Of a stretch of 64,000 bases of DNA, positions 61,193 through 64,000 are shown piece by piece (within the stretch, counting starts at the first letter, position 1; each line of letters starts with the position of its first letter). Below the pieces are notes generated by a model. It ran no database searches. It was not told where the DNA came from and saw nothing but the letters and a program-made list of their open reading frames with translations. The stretch lies in NCBI RefSeq assembly GCF_010365285.1, contig NZ_CP048286.1:2251001-2315000 (forward strand), written 5' to 3'. The stretch comes from Paenibacillus rhizovicinus. GTDB taxonomy: Bacteria > Bacillota > Bacilli > Paenibacillales > Paenibacillaceae. The position numbers were made by a program, and so were the translations under genes.

Positions 61193-62701
61193 CTAGTGCG
61201 CCGCAGCCGGACGCTCCTTCGCTTTATCCGATTCGATCGCATTGCGGGTTGCCGCTTCGCGGTCCTCCATCTGCTCTTCGATCGTTTTCGTTTTCAAACG
61301 GGCCGCGCCTTGATAGTTCTCGCGGGTCGGGAGGAGATTGCCCGCTGCCAGGCGCTTCTCCGCCGCATCGATCGCGGAGGCGTATTGCGGTAGCCATTTC
61401 GCTTGCGCAACGAGCATCTCGTCGACCATTTGCCAAATTTCCTTCGGATTGCATACCGCGCCCACAAGCGGATCCATCATCATCGCTTGGCGCAGCAGCT
61501 TATCGTCGCCGTTAACGGAAGCTTCCACTGCGAGACGCTGCACGGAAATGCTGACATTGCACACCGCAGCGCAGCCTAGTGGCAGATCGCCGACGACCGG
61601 CATATTGATGCCGTTGCGGTCCACGTAGCCCGGCGCTTCGATGATCGCGTCGTCCGGCAGGTTCGTAATGACGCCGTTGTTCACGACGTTGAAGTGCCCG
61701 CGGTAGACACGGCCTGTTTCTAATCCTTCAATAATATACGAGCCGTGCTCCTCGCCGCGTTTCTCTGCGGAATAGACGAACGGATCGCCCTTCATCCAGT
61801 TCGGGAATTCGGTCTCGAACCAGTTGCGTCCTTCGGTACAAACGCGCAGGTAGCCGCCCGTCTCGCCGTTGATCCATGAACCCAGATCGATCCACTCGTT
61901 GATCTCTTCCGGACGCTTCCGGTACCAAGGCACGTATTCGCTCAGATGGCCGTTGGATTCCGTGGAGTAGTAGCCGAAGCGGCGCAGCATATCGATACGC
62001 ACTTTCTCCGTCTGCTTGAACTCCGGATGGTTCTCGAACGCTTCCAGCAGGTCGCCGGTTCTGTCGGCTCCGTTCGTCTTGACGGAAACGTACCACGTCT
62101 GGTGGTTGATGCCCGCGCAGATGATATCGACTTCCTTCTTCTGCAAGCCCAGCGCCTTTGCGATCTGATGATGACCGCCTTGCACGCCGTGGCACAGACC
62201 GATGGTGCGGACGCCGCCGTATTTGTTGCACGCCCACGTCAGCATCGCCATCGGATTCGCATAGTTGAGCAGCAGTACATTGGGATCCGCGACCTCGCGA
62301 ATGTCCTTGCAAATCTCGAGTATTGCCGCGATGCCGCGCTGCCCGTACATGATGCCGCCTGCGCACAGCGTATCGCCGACGCATTGGTCGACGCCGTATT
62401 TCAGCGGAATGTCCACGTCATGCTGGAAGGCTTCCAGGCCGCCGATCCGCACGACGCAAAATACGTATCGCGCATCCTTGAGCGCTTCGCGGCGATCCGT
62501 CGTCGATTGAATCGTAATGGACAGGCCGTTCTCGGTAATGTCGCGCTGAACCAGCTGCGTGACCATCTCGAGATTATGTGCATTAATGTCAGTAAATGCA
62601 ACTTCGATATTGTTAAACTCAGGTACCGACAGCAAATCGCGCATCAAACCGCGCGTGAATCCGATCGAGCCCGCTCCTACGAAAGCTACTTTAAAAGACA
62701 T
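61193..62701 (-). CDS. melA: GH4 family alpha-galactosidase-like glycosidase
   Basis: This NAD+- and Mn2+-dependent glycosidase shows the Rossmann motif VAFVGAGSIGFTRGLMRDLL, LLNYANPMAMLTW, the metal ligand Cys in TIGLCHGVQGGHHQIA and His in AGINHQTWYVSV, and QCVGDTLCAGGIMYGQRG. It hydrolyses alpha-galactosides, or possibly alpha-glucuronides or related sugars, since GH4 substrate varies. ATG 62701 has AAAGGGAGG upstream; 30 more open residues upstream are not family-like, so 502 residues result. The AraC regulator upstream on the same strand probably controls it. Confidence 0.88.
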   Translation of the reverse strand: MSFKVAFVGAGSIGFTRGLMRDLLSVPEFNNIEVAFTDINAHNLEMVTQLVQRDITENGLSITIQSTTDRREALKDARYVFCVVRIGGLEAFQHDVDIPLKYGVDQCVGDTLCAGGIMYGQRGIAAILEICKDIREVADPNVLLLNYANPMAMLTWACNKYGGVRTIGLCHGVQGGHHQIAKALGLQKKEVDIICAGINHQTWYVSVKTNGADRTGDLLEAFENHPEFKQTEKVRIDMLRRFGYYSTESNGHLSEYVPWYRKRPEEINEWIDLGSWINGETGGYLRVCTEGRNWFETEFPNWMKGDPFVYSAEKRGEEHGSYIIEGLETGRVYRGHFNVVNNGVITNLPDDAIIEAPGYVDRNGINMPVVGDLPLGCAAVCNVSISVQRLAVEASVNGDDKLLRQAMMMDPLVGAVCNPKEIWQMVDEMLVAQAKWLPQYASAIDAAEKRLAAGNLLPTRENYQGAARLKTKTIEEQMEDREAATRNAIESDKAKERPAAAH

Positions 62702-62845
62702 GAAAAAAGCCTCCCTTTCACCTGTTTGAATGCATGTAATCCTTACACTCATTGTAGCAGGCGGCGAAAGAAGGCGTTTCCACATTTGCAACAGATTTCA
62801 TCGAGGCATGTCAACTATTTCAACCTTATACGTTCACGCATCAGG

Positions 62846-63745
62846 TCATAAGGTAGAGAACGACTGGATCGACGCTGCCGACTTGCGATAAGCGGCAGGC
62901 GACATGCCTGTCGTCTTCTTGAACAGCATGCTGAAATATTGCCGGCTGTTCAGTCCGATATAGTCGGCGACTTCGATGATCGGGACATCGGTGCTGGCAA
63001 GCAGCATCTTCGCCCGCTCCACGCGCAATTCCGTTAAGTACTCCGTGATCGAGACGTTCATGTTCGCTTTAAAAATCCGCTGCAAGTATACCGGATGTAA
63101 GCTGACCGCCGCCGCAACGTCTTTGGCTTGGATATCGCAATCGTAATGCTGATGGATGTACTCGGCCGCGGTGCGCACGTAGCGGTGAATTTGACGTTCC
63201 GCGCTGTCCTTCGCATCCTCGGCGGCAAGCCGGGCCACGCGGACCAACAGCTGTGAAATGAGCAGGTTCGTCATCGTTTCCTTGCCTGCCCCTGCGCCGC
63301 CGATATCAAGCTCCATCACGAGACTCTTCAAGATATGCTGCACATCCGCCGAATCCCGCAGCACGATCGTATCCAATTGCCGTTCCAGCATGGCCAATAG
63401 CGCCGGATCGCCCTCAGCCAACTGATTTAATGAAGGGAAAACTCCCTCGCAAGGCTTGAACGTGAACTCGACATTCAGCATTCGGCACGGACTGTCCTTA
63501 TCGACGCGCAGCTTATGCGGTACGCCGGCATCCAGCATGATGAGATCGCCTTTGCGCATCGCGATTACTTCGTTCTTGGTCTCCACGGAACAGATGCCGG
63601 AGATGACATACATGAACTCCGTCGCATCATGCGCATGGAAGCCCATCAGAAACTCGTCCCACTGCTTATAGTAGTAAGCGACGATTTTCGGCCGGAATTC
63701 GCCGGAGGACCGCCACTTCGCATCAAAGAAACTGCCTCCATGCAT
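62846..63745 (-). CDS. AraC-family regulator with cupin sensor
   Basis: An N-terminal cupin domain (about 15-100: GFHAHDATEFMYVISGICSV, GDLIMLDAGVPHKLRV) precedes a C-terminal AraC DNA-binding domain (about 195-290: AKDVAAAVSLHPVYLQRIFK, NVSITEYLTELRVERAKMLL, IEVADYIGLNSRQYFSMLFK). ATG 63745 has a weak GGGTAGGG upstream. It stands 145 bases before the melA-like gene, which it probably activates in response to a sugar. Confidence 0.9.
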   Translation of the reverse strand: MHGGSFFDAKWRSSGEFRPKIVAYYYKQWDEFLMGFHAHDATEFMYVISGICSVETKNEVIAMRKGDLIMLDAGVPHKLRVDKDSPCRMLNVEFTFKPCEGVFPSLNQLAEGDPALLAMLERQLDTIVLRDSADVQHILKSLVMELDIGGAGAGKETMTNLLISQLLVRVARLAAEDAKDSAERQIHRYVRTAAEYIHQHYDCDIQAKDVAAAVSLHPVYLQRIFKANMNVSITEYLTELRVERAKMLLASTDVPIIEVADYIGLNSRQYFSMLFKKTTGMSPAAYRKSAASIQSFSTL

Positions 63746-63754
63746 CCGCGTTCC

Positions 63755-64000
63755 CTACCCTTCCGAAGGGCGGCTCCGGCCCCGGGTTCTGCGCTGCAGC
63801 AGCGCGAACATAGCGCTGACGATGACGCCCGCGATAACGCCGACCGCCAAGTCATGCGTTGCAACGACCGCCGCGACGGTAACGACCATCACGATCGTTT
63901 CGCCGACGGGCACCTCGCGGACCTTGAATACCGATTTCCAATCGAAAATCGCCGCGCACACCATCAGCATGATGCCGACGAGCGCAGCCATCGGAACGAG
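63755..64000 (-). CDS. SulP-family anion transporter, C-terminal part (5' end outside window)
   Basis: The frame enters from the right edge and ends at 63755. It shows the last membrane region of SulP transporters (VPMAALVGIMLMVCAAIFDW, VPVGETIVMVVTVAAVVATH, DLAVGVIAGVIVSAMFALLQ). The protein stops 10 residues later (RRTRGRSRPSEG), so the usual STAS domain is missing. Substrate could be sulfate, bicarbonate or another anion. The AraC gene begins nine bases after its stop. Confidence 0.88.
   Translation of the reverse strand, partial: LVPMAALVGIMLMVCAAIFDWKSVFKVREVPVGETIVMVVTVAAVVATHDLAVGVIAGVIVSAMFALLQRRTRGRSRPSEG

Overview
The window looks like chromosomal DNA from an aerobic, spore-forming Firmicute of the Paenibacillaceae (Paenibacillus/Cohnella type). 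The base composition is visibly GC-rich. Most genes have strong purine Shine-Dalgarno sites and quite a few start with GTG or TTG. The gene content fits: an AraR-type GntR-LacI regulator, a caa3 oxidase cluster with CtaG and a DUF420 protein, a YhcN/YlaJ-type spore lipoprotein, an AA10 chitin oxidase, and many sugar ABC transporters with AraC or GntR regulators. The assignment is an inference from content; no rRNA or tRNA gene is present.

Layout. 1-653: 5' part of a sugar-binding lipoprotein. 661-2188: long gene-poor stretch with a candidate operator, a decayed gene and two terminators. 2189-7259: arabinose catabolism (araD-kinase-araA plus araR, with AraR boxes). 7484-11840: five-gene operon of two ABC export systems and a YtrA-like repressor. 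12033-14707: orphan argC and a secreted lytic chitin oxidase. 14916-17659: two-gene operon with a ketosynthase III fused to a heme-oxygenase-like diiron domain and an unrecognised partner; this is one of the two best candidates for undescribed chemistry. 17660-20403: remnants, repeats, a repeat-rich membrane protein, shikimate kinase and a lipoprotein. 20632-30573: acid-sugar (hexuronate/aldonate) locus with two dehydratases (an enolase-superfamily member and UxuA), an ABC importer, an RraA-like aldolase, an AraC-type regulator and two closely paralogous GntR regulators with near-identical promoters. 30936-35037: small enzymes (creatininase-like, DEDDh exonuclease, a deoxyribosyltransferase-like/GNAT fusion, isochorismatase-like, HAD, YdcF-like). 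35038-37285: intergenic repeat, an 18-bp minisatellite and an intact IS3-family element with a 3-bp target duplication. 37337-41373: sulfonate uptake and oxidation operon ssuADCB behind a promoter and a leader terminator. 41723-45494: glycolate oxidase glcDF with a divergent GntR regulator and paired operator-like boxes. 45573-46304: secreted FnIII-like protein. 46497-52256: putative sugar pathway of a lyxose-isomerase-like cupin, PfkB kinase, Gfo/Idh dehydrogenase, class I aldolase, DeoR regulator and DUF4432 epimerase-like protein; this is the second candidate novel pathway. 52403-57812: cta genes for caa3 cytochrome oxidase. 58165-61077: spore lipoprotein and an MhqR-like/DoxX/pirin stress cluster. 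61193-64000: GH4 alpha-galactosidase-like enzyme, AraC regulator, and the 3' end of a SulP transporter.

Functionally the segment is dominated by plant-polymer sugar use (arabinose, uronic acids, galactosides), chitin attack, scavenging of sulfur and C2 acids, and aerobic respiration. Most loci carry their own local regulator, and operator-like palindromes can be read directly in several promoters.
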